NCBI RefSeq assembly: GCF_003589595.1
Contig: NW_020653945.1
Span: 4,205,618 to 4,269,617 of the forward strand
DNA: 64,000 nt
Source of the DNA: Hyposmocoma kahamanoa
Taxonomy: Eukaryota > Arthropoda > Insecta > Lepidoptera > Cosmopterigidae
Direction: 5' to 3'
Shown here: positions 54,683 to 64,000 of the stretch, piece after piece
Layout: every line of letters begins with the position of its first letter
How positions within the stretch are numbered: position 1 is the first letter of the stretch
Position numbers and translations under genes: made by a program
Notes under the pieces: model-generated
Told to the model about the DNA's origin: nothing
What the model saw: only the letters and a program-made list of their open reading frames with translations
The model's database searches: none

Positions 54683-54833
54683 CAAAAATCTTACTAATTA
54701 CATCTATTTGCCAAGTTTTATTGTAATCGGTTATCGGAAAGTGCGCGAACCTGGATTCATCCCCTAGGTTGCCAACTTTAGAGGTGGAATATTATTTGAA
54801 ATTTAAATGGGACTAATACTGAGGTACCATTTC
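54683..54833 (-). repeat. M3 fragment
   Basis: 'attacatctatttgccaagt', 'gtaatcggttatcggaaagt' and 'actgaggtacca'. Both termini are gone. Confidence 0.8.
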
Positions 54834-54834
54834 A

Positions 54835-55155
54835 TACCGTTTTAATTACGGCCACATTTACGGTACTCCTGATTATAATCAAATAAAGCTCCAATACGGA
54901 ACTCGTGAGCATATCAAAAGGCTAATCTGATTACCAGTCGGAGCTTGTACCAGAGACGCATATCATCTGCTTCGCTGAATTAACTACAGAACGGCAAATT
55001 TCCGATTGGATTAAACGTATGGGGAAGCCGTTAGTGCTATGTTGCTATGCAGCTTTGAACTAGTGTTGCTCGCCAGTAGTAAATCTGTCAATAGTCGATA
55101 CTATCGGATTTATAGTTCAATCGATACTTAAGAAAATTAAACTGATTATACGTTT
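54835..55155. other. Unique stretch
   Basis: Nothing recognised. Confidence 0.35.
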
Positions 55156-55159
55156 GACT

Positions 55160-55378
55160 GATGTGCATTTCACGTTTTCCGAAGTTTGCGAATCTTTTTC
55201 GGTGTGCAGGCTTCATCACGATATTCACGATGCTTCCTTCACCGAAAACCTCTTGGTAAATATCAAACTCAATTTCAGACATAAATTCCGAAAACACGTA
55301 GATGGGAGCCCGGATTCGAACCCACGGCCTCTGCTTGAGAGGCGGTAGGTCAAACCATTAGGCTACCATGCCCAGACA
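55160..55378 (-). repeat. tRNA-derived SINE
   Basis: On the minus strand: head 'tggtagcctaatggtttgac' (A box), 'gtgggttcgaatccgggctc' (B box), then 'ggttttcggtgaaggaagca' and 'tcgtgatgaagcctgcacac', the widespread lepidopteran 'ggtgaagga..acatcgtgagg' SINE body. The tail is missing. Confidence 0.85.
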
Positions 55379-55519
55379 ATTACATAATAATTATAGGAAT
55401 TAGGAAAACATCGGTGGATAATGATGACAGTAATTATTGTAGCATCTACGAAAGTGACTAACAAAGCTTTAAATTCTACTCAAGCTTTGCAGCAGAGTTA
55501 AGTGATGGAATTCATAATA

Positions 55520-55615
55520 ACACACAACGAGCGCGGGCGCTTGCGCGTGTGTTGTCCCCACCCGACCCGCGCCCAATCCCGCTCTCTGTGTGTTTCACAC
55601 TCTTTAATAGTTATA
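55520..55615. repeat. GC-rich segment related to 62560-62700
   Basis: Both have dense CG steps followed by 'tgtgtgtttcac' / 'agtgtgtttcac'. Confidence 0.4.
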
Positions 55616-55689
55616 ATAAATGTACAGGAGAAATTTAATTCTCCAAGTATCGTAAGCAGCCCCTGTAGTATGCCGCCTCGATAAAGCTG

Positions 55690-56945
55690 TTATATCCACA
55701 TTTATCTGTCAAATTCGAGTGATAAACTTAAAAAAATTAAAAAAAATTATCGCAATAGTGAACATGGCGAGTGCAGTGACGAAACATTTTTATGTCATCA
55801 CGAGCGCCGGCGACCAATGACTGCAAAAGATTAACACAGTGCCAAACATGGCTGCAAGGTCGCAGCTAATTTTAAAACATTTGCACAGTAATTTTATCAA
55901 CGTAAAAATCGAGCGCGACAAACGAAATGAAAAGATATTTTTGTTTCATGGTTTTCGCGGCGATGATGATTAAACGACAAAAATAGCTATATACGCAAAT
56001 TCATATCGTTGTCTTCGTTCTGCAAATGTCTAACAATAATTCATTACCAGATAAGCAAATGTACCTTTGCTATTTTATGTTTCATCGTTTTTGCGGCGAT
56101 GAATAAGCGCAATTTTATATTGTTGTCCTTGTTCTTCAAAATGTATAAATTAGTTAATTACCAAATAAGCAAACTTAGATTTATTAACTGAATTAAATAT
56201 TATCACGGGGAGGTTTATCACACATATTCTGCCATGCTACGGCCACCGAGGTCCGTTTATTCAAACCCTATCACGTTAGGCTCGTTACTAGACTGCAAGC
56301 TCTTCCGGGACACATAGGTCTCGTTTAAATTAACTTAATGCTCCCTTTGGTGCACCCACGTTCAAACGTAAGTAAGGAGATATTGCCTTTTAGTTTTTAT
56401 ATGAAAGATGACAGCATTAACAGGCTAACACCGCGGATGTATTAGCTGTAGTAATGTTAGAAACTTGTTTTTACTACGCGTACTTTGATATTTTACTTAT
56501 ATTGTTTTTGGTATGTTATAGCAGAAACCTTTTTATGTTTTTTATGGTACTATAACATTTTAACACGCTTCAGTATACGAAGTATAATATTATGTGATTA
56601 TGACATTTTTTATAAGACCCTTATGAAGTGTTACAGAAGGATTACAATAAGCTTGTATTGAAACTAGTAGTTCTTTTAAAGAATCATTTTAGTTCTTACT
56701 TTTAAAAGATAAAAACAATAAGTATGTTTTTGAAAAAGTGCTCTTTAAAGTATTGTCAGAGGAGAACTGAGAAAGTTAGACTTGCGAATGCGCATGAAAA
56801 ATGCTTTAGAACTTCCTTTGCCTTGTGAAGGAAATTTATGTAGATGTACTTTTACAAGTTATGGAGCACATATTGTAAAGTGTACGACTTTCCAAGGGAG
56901 TATCATGGAATATAGACATTGCGCGACAAGAATAGAAACTTTGTC
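55690..56945. other. Unique stretch
   Basis: Contains a local duplication: 'tgtttcat' + 'ttcgcggcgatga' at 55943-55968 and 'tgtttcatcg' + 'tttgcggcgatga' at 56079-56102. No gene recognised. Confidence 0.4.
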
Positions 56946-56950
56946 TTTTT

Positions 56951-57188
56951 AACCGACTTTAAAATAGGAGGTATACGATTACTCTTTTTGTACACCGATT
57001 TTGATGGTTCTTTTTTGTTGGAAAGAGGGTACCTCAGTGTTGATCCCATTTAAATTTGAACAAAAAAATATTCAACCTCTAAGGGTGGCAAACTAGGGGA
57101 TGAATCCGGTTTCGCGCACTTTCCAGTAACCGATTTCAATAAAACTTGGCAAATAAATGTAATTCCACGAAGTTTTGAGGTCGGTTTT
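56951..57188 (+). repeat. M3 MITE, short form
   Basis: Starts TTAACCGACTTTAAAATAGG and ends AGTTTTGAGGTCGGTTTTT, with 'ggaaagagggtacctcagtg' inside. Confidence 0.9.
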
Positions 57189-57225
57189 TTTTAATGTTAC
57201 AAATATTGTCTATGGCATGTCAATA

Positions 57226-57350
57226 ATAGCTGCATATTTTTTTTGGAAGGAGGGTTCCTCAATATATATTTAAATTTGAAGAAAATATTTTACCTTTAAG
57301 TTTACCGTTAAGGGATTCTAATCAAATTTGACACATAGATGTAATTCTAA
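57226..57350 (+). repeat. M3 fragment
   Basis: 'ttttggaaggagggttcctc', 'ttgaagaaaatattttacct' and 'acacatagatgtaattc'. It lies just downstream of a whole copy. Confidence 0.75.
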
Positions 57351-57459
57351 TAAAAATAAAACGTTACGGTGACCTCTGGGTCACTGATCTGATGATGGAA
57401 ATGATGATGGAGGGACTCCTCAACAGTGTACAGCAGTTATCTTGCGTTTGCGCTCATGA

Positions 57460-57947
57460 TTCGTTTTGACGCGCTTTCGTGAAACGCGCGATTGCATCGC
57501 TACAAACGCGCGATTGTTTCAGCGTTTGCATAGACGAGTAGGTTTAGTAGTAGTAGAGCTCCTTGTGAAAGAGTTCGTCTAGGGAAACTCTGCCACCGTA
57601 TCTATTTCTGCCGCCAAGCCGTAAAGCCGTAAAGGTAAGCGCGCCGGTGAAATTTGCCTGTGCACATGGGTCTTGTCAACTTATGTCTCGGGGTGACGGG
57701 CGCAGTAGCAGTGCCCTTATCTTTGCGATTTAAAGCTCTGAGTAGCACTGCAACTGTTATGGACAGGCGTGTAGCTTACGACGCACGACTTGTTCGTCCC
57801 GACAAAAAAAAGACGATTAGCGACTGCCTCGCGTTTGCATCGCTGCTAAAACTCGCCGTGTGAAATCGCTCTTAGGGTGACGGGTGCCAGGTTTTCTCGA
57901 GTGAAATTTTAAATTTAAATGTACTTGCCTTTGGCGCCTTTTCTTTA
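57460..57947. mobile_element. M10-related foldback element, split by family A
   Basis: The left half (57460-57541) has 'cgcgcgattgcatcgctaca'. The right half (57811-57947) has 'gcgtttgcatcgctgctaaa' and 'ctcgccgtgtgaaatcgctc'. The family A copy at 57542-57810 separates them. Confidence 0.75.
57542..57810 (+). repeat. Family A copy with a 10-bp target duplication
   Basis: Runs from 'gtttagtagtagtagagctc' to 'cttgttcgtcccgacaaaaa'. AGACGAGTAG (57532-57541) and AGACGATTAG (57811-57820) flank it, one mismatch in ten, as expected for target-primed insertion. A diagnostic deletion gives 'gcttacgacgcacgac' in place of 'gcttaccatcaggcgcacgac'. Confidence 0.9.
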
Positions 57948-58168
57948 TTTTGTCACTGCCTTTATTTCTGTTTTAAAATAAACTATAAGTTTTGAAAGCA
58001 CATTTCCTATGGTTTTGCTCAAGTCTTGTTAGCGAATCCCATTTATACAGTACGATACTGTGATATTTTATTTAAACATCGAGGATGTGAATTATTATTA
58101 AGACAATAACGTACGAGAATTGTCTCCTTGACCTCTCGTTGCGTCAGAGTGTCAACTTAAAACAGAAT

Positions 58169-58455
58169 TTTAGTAGCAGTGGAGCTCCTTGTGAAAGAAT
58201 CCAGAAAAGTACTGCCACGTTAGTTATTTCTGTCGCCGAGCGGTAATGTATATTTTGAAGGGTAATGGTGCTGGTGAAATTACGGGCACATGCGACTTGT
58301 CAACTAATATCTCAGAGTGACTGGCGCAGTGCCCCGCAGATCTTTGCAGTTTGAAGCTCTGAGTGGCACTGCAACTGCTATCGGCGTGTCGCTTACCACC
58401 CGGGGTTTCGGGGACACGAATTGTTCGTTTCGTCACTTGACATCATAAAAAATAC
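58169..58455 (+). repeat. Family A copy, near full length
   Basis: Runs from 'tagtagcagtggagctcctt' to 'cgtttcgtcacttgacatca' and an A tail. 'cccggggtttcggggacacg' replaces the usual 'catcaggcgcacg'. Confidence 0.9.
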
Positions 58456-58895
58456 ATTAATTTATTACGGCTAGCGTTAAATTTAAAATAGGGCACACAA
58501 TTAAATCAAGGCACGTATAACAACAGAATTCAATTTAGCAATATTATATTACATCAATCTACTTGAATGTATAATTAACTTCATAATTTAACATTTTGTC
58601 ACTTTGATTTATGAAGTCAAACAATGACATTGGATTAAGTATCACGTGGGTTTAATTAAATTTTCACATCTCAGGCAAATAACTGATTATTAGTACGAAT
58701 TTAGGGAAAACGATACAACGCGAATGTGGTAAAAACGACTTGGAATATTATAAACAGCGAAACTGGAAGGGTCAAACCGAGGGCCGAGGATCGAACCCGG
58801 GACTTCAGAGACGGCGACACCATGAAAACCGGTGTGCAAGTGTTATTGTATGTTATGCATCATTAGTATTACTAATGTAACATTAGTATTAGTAT
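58456..58895. other. Unique stretch with a tRNA-like fragment
   Basis: 58775-58835 holds 'cgaggatcgaacccgggact', the reverse of a B box and variable arm, probably a SINE-head remnant. No A box in register. Confidence 0.45.
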
Positions 58896-58900
58896 TTAAC

Positions 58901-59118
58901 TGCCTCTGTGGCCGAACGGTTACCATGCCGGACTGCCACGCAGAGGTCCCAGGTTCGATTCCCGGGCCGGGAGAAATATTTGTATGACCTACATTTGTTT
59001 CTCTCGTGAGTTTGGGTGTGATTTGTGGTTGTCTATATGTGTGTCCATGGCACCCGCGACACAGGGTTTCCCTAGTGCGGGGCTATGTTGAGTGTGTGTG
59101 TTATTATTATTATTATGT
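58901..59118 (+). repeat. Family B SINE, complete
   Basis: Best copy: A box 'gtggccgaacggttacc', B box 'aggttcgattcccgg', body 'gccgggagaaatatttgtat', 'gtgtccatggcacccgcgac', 'acagggtttccctagtgcgg' and a TTA-rich tail. 'tattagta' on both sides may be a target duplication, but the local sequence is repetitive. Confidence 0.92.
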
Positions 59119-59119
59119 T

Positions 59120-60555
59120 ATTAGTAACATTTTTTTTTAAACTTTGCTCCACCTGTTTTTAATTCCCATGTTATGCACTGTTAATTATTCCGAATTCAGT
59201 TAACTGGTAGAAAATGCATTAAGTCCGCAATTTGTACTGTTTTGCATGCAATAGAGTTTGAATAAATAAGTAAGTTTCTTTATAAAGCCAATTTTTTCAA
59301 GCGATTTTTTTCAGTTGAAAATGTATATGTATTGCAAATTTGGAATTACACTTGTTTAACAACACTACACTACTATAACACATTCATATGTGTACAAAAT
59401 TTTCATTGCGATTTTGTACAAATGGGGAATGACTAAATAAGAACTTGCACTATTATTTTGCAGCAGTTGAGCTCCTTGTATCATAAAAAAAACCAATTTA
59501 AAAATAACACTCGCCACTCATGTGAAGTATTAGCTGTTAGTTCTTTTTTTTTTTCGAAATTAGCAACACTCTTTTGCTTATTATGTTTCGCTTTGCTTAA
59601 GATATTAGTAACTACTTATTCAACAGATTAATATCCTTTTCTAACATAATACAATTAGTGCATTTCTCTTACAGGGATATTGAAAAAGTAGTTGTAGTCG
59701 CCTTTTATTTCATACTTAGGAAGATTACTTTTCAGCTGCCCGCGCGCCCCTCATAGTTCTTTTTTTTCAAATTTGTATTCTTTTTGACGTTTTGTTGTTG
59801 TTCGGCAGTTGTCGTTTTTTTTCTTCCCCTATCTCCCTCTACTTAAAACCCACTAGGAATGCGTCTCACCAATAAATAATGATAATAAAATTATTTATTT
59901 ATGTCAACACATTAACTAAATATAAACTAATATAGTGGTGAGAGATAAAAAGGTGTGTAGCTCAGTAAAATAACTGAGTATTTCGTAGCGTTGTTGATAT
60001 TCTGCCTTGTAAAAAAAACTTTACAAATTGAGCATTCCTCGAAACTCTTGTTTTTGGACATTTCAATTAGTGAAATGGGTTTTTGTGTTATTGTTTCAGT
60101 AACACTTTCGTATGAAAACAATTTAGAAGCGGTCGAATGAGAGGTATTTGTTGATCGTGTTTTATTTTACATATATGCATACACATTACGCCCTTTTCCA
60201 TCAGGGTAGGCCTTCCACTTGCTGTGATCCTGACATACACTTTCGCATAAATGATGTATTGATTGGGGATGTAACTATTTTTTCCAGTACCTGTAAGGGT
60301 GTGTACAGATCTGCGAATGCGCTGCATGTGTGCTACTGCACGCGAGCAGTTAAGTGCACCTCTGTAATAATTACATCTCACGCAAGTATCGCATAGCATA
60401 TTAACAATCGTGCGCATCTATAGTCCATTTGTTTAGGTACTTAACTAAATGTAAACAATCTTGATACATCTTTTTACTGAAACATACACTTTACAAATCA
60501 ATAGCTATAAAAATAGGCATGCAATTCCATATAAAGCTAAGTATTCGTATTTGAA
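59120..60555. other. Unique stretch
   Basis: 59668-59758 repeats 6005-6092. The frames at 60088-60417 (-) and 60148-60396 (+) overlap on opposite strands without recognisable motifs. No gene supported. Confidence 0.4.
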
Positions 60556-60557
60556 GG

Positions 60558-60960
60558 TAAAGAAAAGGCGCCAAGGGCAAAGTACATTTAAATTTAAAAT
60601 TTCACACGAGAAAACCTGGCACCCGTCACCCTAAGAGCGGTTTCACACAGCGAGTTTTAGCAGCGATGCAAACGCGAGGCAGACGCTAATCGTCTTTTTT
60701 TGTGTCGGTACGAACAAGTTGTGTGTCGTAAGCTACAAGCCTGTCCATGACAGTACAAAGCCACTCAGTGCTTTAAATCGCAAAGATCTAAGCGGCAGTG
60801 CCGCTGCGCCCGTCACCCTGAGACATAAGTTGACAAGTCCCATGTGCCTGTAATTTCACCAGCACCCTTACCGTAATGCTGACATTACTGCTTGGCGGCA
60901 GAAATAGGTAAAGTGGTAATACTGGGCGAACTCTTCCACAAGGAGCTGTACTGCTACTAT
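60558..60960 (-). repeat. Inverted duplicate of 57542-57947
   Basis: Reverse family A copy (60696-60960) joined to the same M10 right half (60558-60695: 'ggcgccaagggcaaag', 'cctggcacccgtcaccctaa', 'gcgagttttagcagcgatgc'). It carries the same diagnostic deletion ('gtgtgtcgtaagctac') and one target-duplication side (60686-60695). The arm length matches the other arm closely. Confidence 0.88.
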
Positions 60961-61189
60961 CCTACGTCATCGACTCGCCATTGAAGAATACCAAAAAAAT
61001 TTAATGGCAGTTGAATATTGTATTTGTAATGTTGTAATATTGAATAGTAACTCGGTGGCTGATCACTTACAAGCTACTACTCTTAACTTTTGGCAGAATA
61101 ACCAACGTACAAATGCCATTGATTGATGAACTGAGAGGATTTAAAATTAAGCAAACTTGAGGGGACAAGGTCGCGCGGTTCACGGCTGA

Positions 61190-61262
61190 CTGGTTTGTTT
61201 TGAAAAAATATATATATGCGAATTAGATCCGAAAAAAATAGTTTCATTTTCAATGTGTAGCA
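61190..61262 (+). repeat. Penelope-like terminal fragment
   Basis: 'ttcacggctgactggtttgt' then 'gaaaaaaatagtttcatttt' and 'tgtagcaattgtgag'. Confidence 0.55.
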
Positions 61263-61264
61263 AT

Positions 61265-62450
61265 TGTGAGTATGTAAGGTTTGTATATGAATAATATATC
61301 AGTGCCTCCAGTGTAAAACGGAATAAGACGTGTTATGCCCTTTTGTTTTTATTGCACCATTAGCTTCAGCGTGTCCGATTGTACAACATGTCAAAAGGAT
61401 GTCTCTCTAGCGGTTTCCTAACGTCGTTTTTTTATTGTTTATAAAGGCATAATTGTAGTTATCGGGAATTTTTTATTAGTCTAAAGGCACAAGTGCTCTC
61501 AACTCGAAAAATACATGCAAGTTTAACGAATAACTACAGACATATTTTTACACTAAATACTTTTCGTATTGTTCCCTAATGACGAGGAAGAAAAGTAGGA
61601 CTAAAAGCGACTATTGCCTTATTCCACAGTGAACATAAAGGTATAACTAAGCATTTCGTTTGTTCGACTGGACACGATTGGTCATACCCGCGACTATATC
61701 GTGTTGTTATTGGTTAAACAGAAAACTTGTCGTTTTATTCCTTTAACGATTTTATGTCTTTTATCAATGTGGTTTGTATCATAAGTATTGTTATAACCAT
61801 ATAACAGTCACAGATAAGGGAATAAGTCGTTTTATGTCTTAAAGTTTGTTATTACCGTTAAGCACTGATAAACTAGGACGCAACTCGAAAAAACCTAGAA
61901 AAAATATAGAAAATATGACTGAATAATTAACCAATACTCATCAAACGAAAGCTTAGAACTTACCTAAAGCTAGAAATAATAAAAAGTACTATTCATGAAT
62001 CCGAACAACCCATAAAAATATGGTTTTTTGCCTCTTCTGAAAAGTGTCGATTTTGAGTTATTCTCTTTTCCACTGTACTGATACATTAACTAGTTTACAG
62101 CTTACACAAATCTTGTTGACTGTTTACAATGGTCATCTAGAATTAAACATTTTTGATAATGGTAAATGTATTCGTAGTAAGTCTATAAGGTAGAAGGTTT
62201 ATAAAAACTACAATATATTATCATGTATTTAAATCAGTGAGTTTATTTAGTAAGAGATGCTTAAACTTGAAACAGCTTGCAAATTTACTGAATAAAAATT
62301 GGTATCAGTTCTTGCGAAATTGAATATTATATGCGTTTCTTTTATTACTATCCTAAAATAAACATGTCTAAGGGGTAAAAAAGGTTCTACTCTAGGGTCT
62401 GTGTCGCTATAACTCACAAGGACATTTTGGCAAATTGCCAAATATAAACA
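61265..62450. other. Unique stretch
   Basis: No gene or repeat family recognised. Confidence 0.35.
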
Positions 62451-62454
62451 ACAG

Positions 62455-62815
62455 CGGTAGTCCAGTGGGAAAACGGTTGCTTTTCAAGTGAAAGGTCAGC
62501 AGTTCGAATCCTAGTGGCGGAATGTACTTGTGATTTTAATATTTATATAAGGATGACAACACACCACGCGTGGGCGCGAGACGGGCGCACGCACCCGCTC
62601 GTGGTATGATGTCGTTCATATAAATACCGGAATTACACCCGCCGCGCTCCCGACCCCACACGCACTCGCTTTCAGTGTGTTTCACGATTTAGAAAACGTG
62701 TAAAATCCCCAACCTGCGTTGGGCCAGCATGACAGGCTGTGGCTTAAATCCTCTCCTTAGAAAAGACCCGTACTCAGTAGAGGGACGTATAATGGGTTTA
62801 TGATATAGCTATTCA
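62455..62815 (+). repeat. SINE-like composite: tRNA-like head and family C end
   Basis: Head at 62450-62522: A box-like 'gcggtagtccagtggg' and B box 'cagttcgaatcc'. The end at 62707-62805 has 'caacctgcgttgggccagca' and 'gtagagggacgtataatggg'. A GC-rich segment (62560-62700) lies between and may be an insertion. Confidence 0.65.
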
Positions 62816-63197
62816 AAAATTGTGTTATAAATAGTATTCGAAACTTAAAATATTGTCACCCTACCTTTTTCCAAATTCATAACTGGCCATTCAAATAGAT
62901 TAGATTAGTAAACTAAATCATAACTTTAAAGTTTCGATAATGATCTCGTTTATAAGCTAAAAGTTCAAGGCCTGTTGTAACTGGTTGCAAAATGAAATGT
63001 GAGCAAAGTGTAAGACAATGGATTTATTACTTTGTGAGTAACCTTGATTTATGCGTAGGAGTTTTCAATGTGTAAAGTTTGGAACTTTTATGATATTGTA
63101 AGGTTTATAATGTCTTAAACAGTAAATCAAGAGATATGTAAATCTATGTAATTGAACGTCATTGCGATCTTGGACCGTTAATTTCCTATTTTCTTAT
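62816..63197. other. AT-rich unique stretch
   Basis: Nothing recognised. Confidence 0.35.
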
Positions 63198-63483
63198 CAT
63201 TGACTTGCAATTATATGGACGTCGGGTCCGCGCTAAAAAGTGTCCGAACTTATAGGGCGTTAAAATCGTATACAGAGCGTCATTCACGCTCTAGTCTTCG
63301 TTTGTTCAACTGACAGCGAAGCAAGCAAAATTAGACAGTACTGCGATGACGTTACAATTTACATTCAACGTTTTAGCTTTTTCATATTCCTTGACATGTC
63401 ACTACGTTTAAATAGGTTGACTTGGGACATTTTTTTCGTGGTTTTTGTATTAGACCCGTTGTCCATTTATTTGTAAGTCAATG
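63198..63483 (+). mobile_element. M1 MITE, hAT-like, 286 bp
   Basis: Ends CATTGACTTGCAATTATA and TTGTAAGTCAATG, flanked by perfect TTTCTTAT duplications (63190-63197, 63484-63491). It has the same length as 35931-36216 and differs from it at about a dozen positions by eye. Confidence 0.95.
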
Positions 63484-63607
63484 TTTCTTATAGAGAAAAT
63501 TACAAGTAACACGCCTAGTACGAGCAGTACATTATAGTTACACTAATGAGTCTTAAGACATACCTACTGTACTGCTCGTACACGCCTCCTTTATACTTTA
63601 CAAATTG

Positions 63608-63880
63608 TTTTTTTTTTTATTGTACCAAGTGACGGGACGTTGTGAGCTTGGTGGTAAGCGACACGCCTATCGGTAACAGTTGCCATTCAGAGCTTTAAAT
63701 CACAGAGATCTAAGGGGCACTGCCACTGCGCCCGTCACCTGTGCCTGTAATTCACCAGCACCCTTACCCTTCCAAACGGGAACACAGTAATGCTCACGTT
63801 ACTGCTTGGCGGCAGAAATAGGTAAGATGGCAGTACTTCCCTGGACGAACTCTTTCACAAGGAGATTTACTGCTATTAGC
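63608..63880 (-). repeat. Family A copy, near full length
   Basis: Reverse copy from the T-run and 'gtaccaagtgacgggacg' to 'ctttcacaaggagatttact'. The 'cctgagacataagttgacaa' block is deleted after 'cgcccgtcacc'. Confidence 0.9.
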
Positions 63881-63959
63881 GTCAATAAAGTCCGATTTTT
63901 TTAAATTTATGTTTAATTAAATTTTTGTAGAATTGATATTGATATTTTTTATGTGAAAT

Positions 63960-64000
63960 TACTAGTTTGTTATAATTATTATAATACAAAGATCGAACAC
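63960..64000. repeat. Shared 'ctagtttgttataattatt' repeat, cut by window end
   Basis: Fourth occurrence of the motif, followed by 'atacaaagatcgaacac', like 46482-46498. Confidence 0.5.

Noticed and set aside
62450..62522. Possible functional tRNA gene
   Set aside because: A and B box-like motifs are present, but the acceptor and anticodon stems do not pair cleanly and SINE sequence follows.

Overview
This window looks like nuclear DNA from a moth or butterfly. The evidence is AT-rich sequence, tRNA-headed SINEs ending in GATG- or TTA-type tails, lepidopteran-style LINE 3' ends, short TTAGG telomere-like tracts, and no long open reading frames. No complete protein-coding gene is visible. The best host-gene signal is one 41-bp exon-like segment with a start codon (51642-51682, + strand), so much of the window could be intron or intergenic DNA. 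A second, weaker exon-like frame lies at 34750-34930 (- strand).

Almost everything else recognisable is transposable-element debris. I use local family labels. A: about 40 copies or fragments of a ~280-370 bp A-tailed retroposon. B: a tRNA-derived SINE with a TTA-rich tail. C: SINEs with a GATG-type 3' domain. D: another tRNA-headed SINE. M1: a hAT-like MITE. M2: a MITE with GGTAACCTATCA ends. M3: a MITE with ACCGACTTC ends. M4: a PIF/Harbinger-like MITE with TTA duplications. M5-M12: further inverted-repeat elements. Non-LTR RT fragments (CR1/Jockey-like and RTE-like), Penelope-like ends and a decayed tyrosine recombinase gene are also present.

Layout. 1-5130: decayed LINEs, with a three-layer nest at 3783-4770 (RTE > A > M2). 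5130-8300: mostly unique, with a tyrosine recombinase pseudogene at 6836-7387. 8309-9292: tandem inverted-repeat array. 12548-14755 and 18277-19486: large DNA elements, one holding two MITEs and one sitting inside a family A copy. 21903-22262: foldback element with a sequencing gap. 23612-24616: two abutting MITEs. 30-34 kb: dense SINEs with a tandem A/B composite. 35160-37863: M11, M1, LINE, M3, and A holding M2. 40650-41917: inverted relative of the 13466-14625 element. 46696-47495: mariner-like element holding M4. 50218-52168: M1, tandem Penelope ends, a LINE 3' end and the candidate exon. 57460-60960: two ~400-bp inverted arms sharing the same SINE-plus-MITE junction. 63198-63483: the third M1.

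The useful biology here is transposon history: nested insertions, target-site duplications and one empty/filled site pair readable inside the window. I see no convincing undescribed gene system. Repeat boundaries were judged by eye and may be off by several bases.
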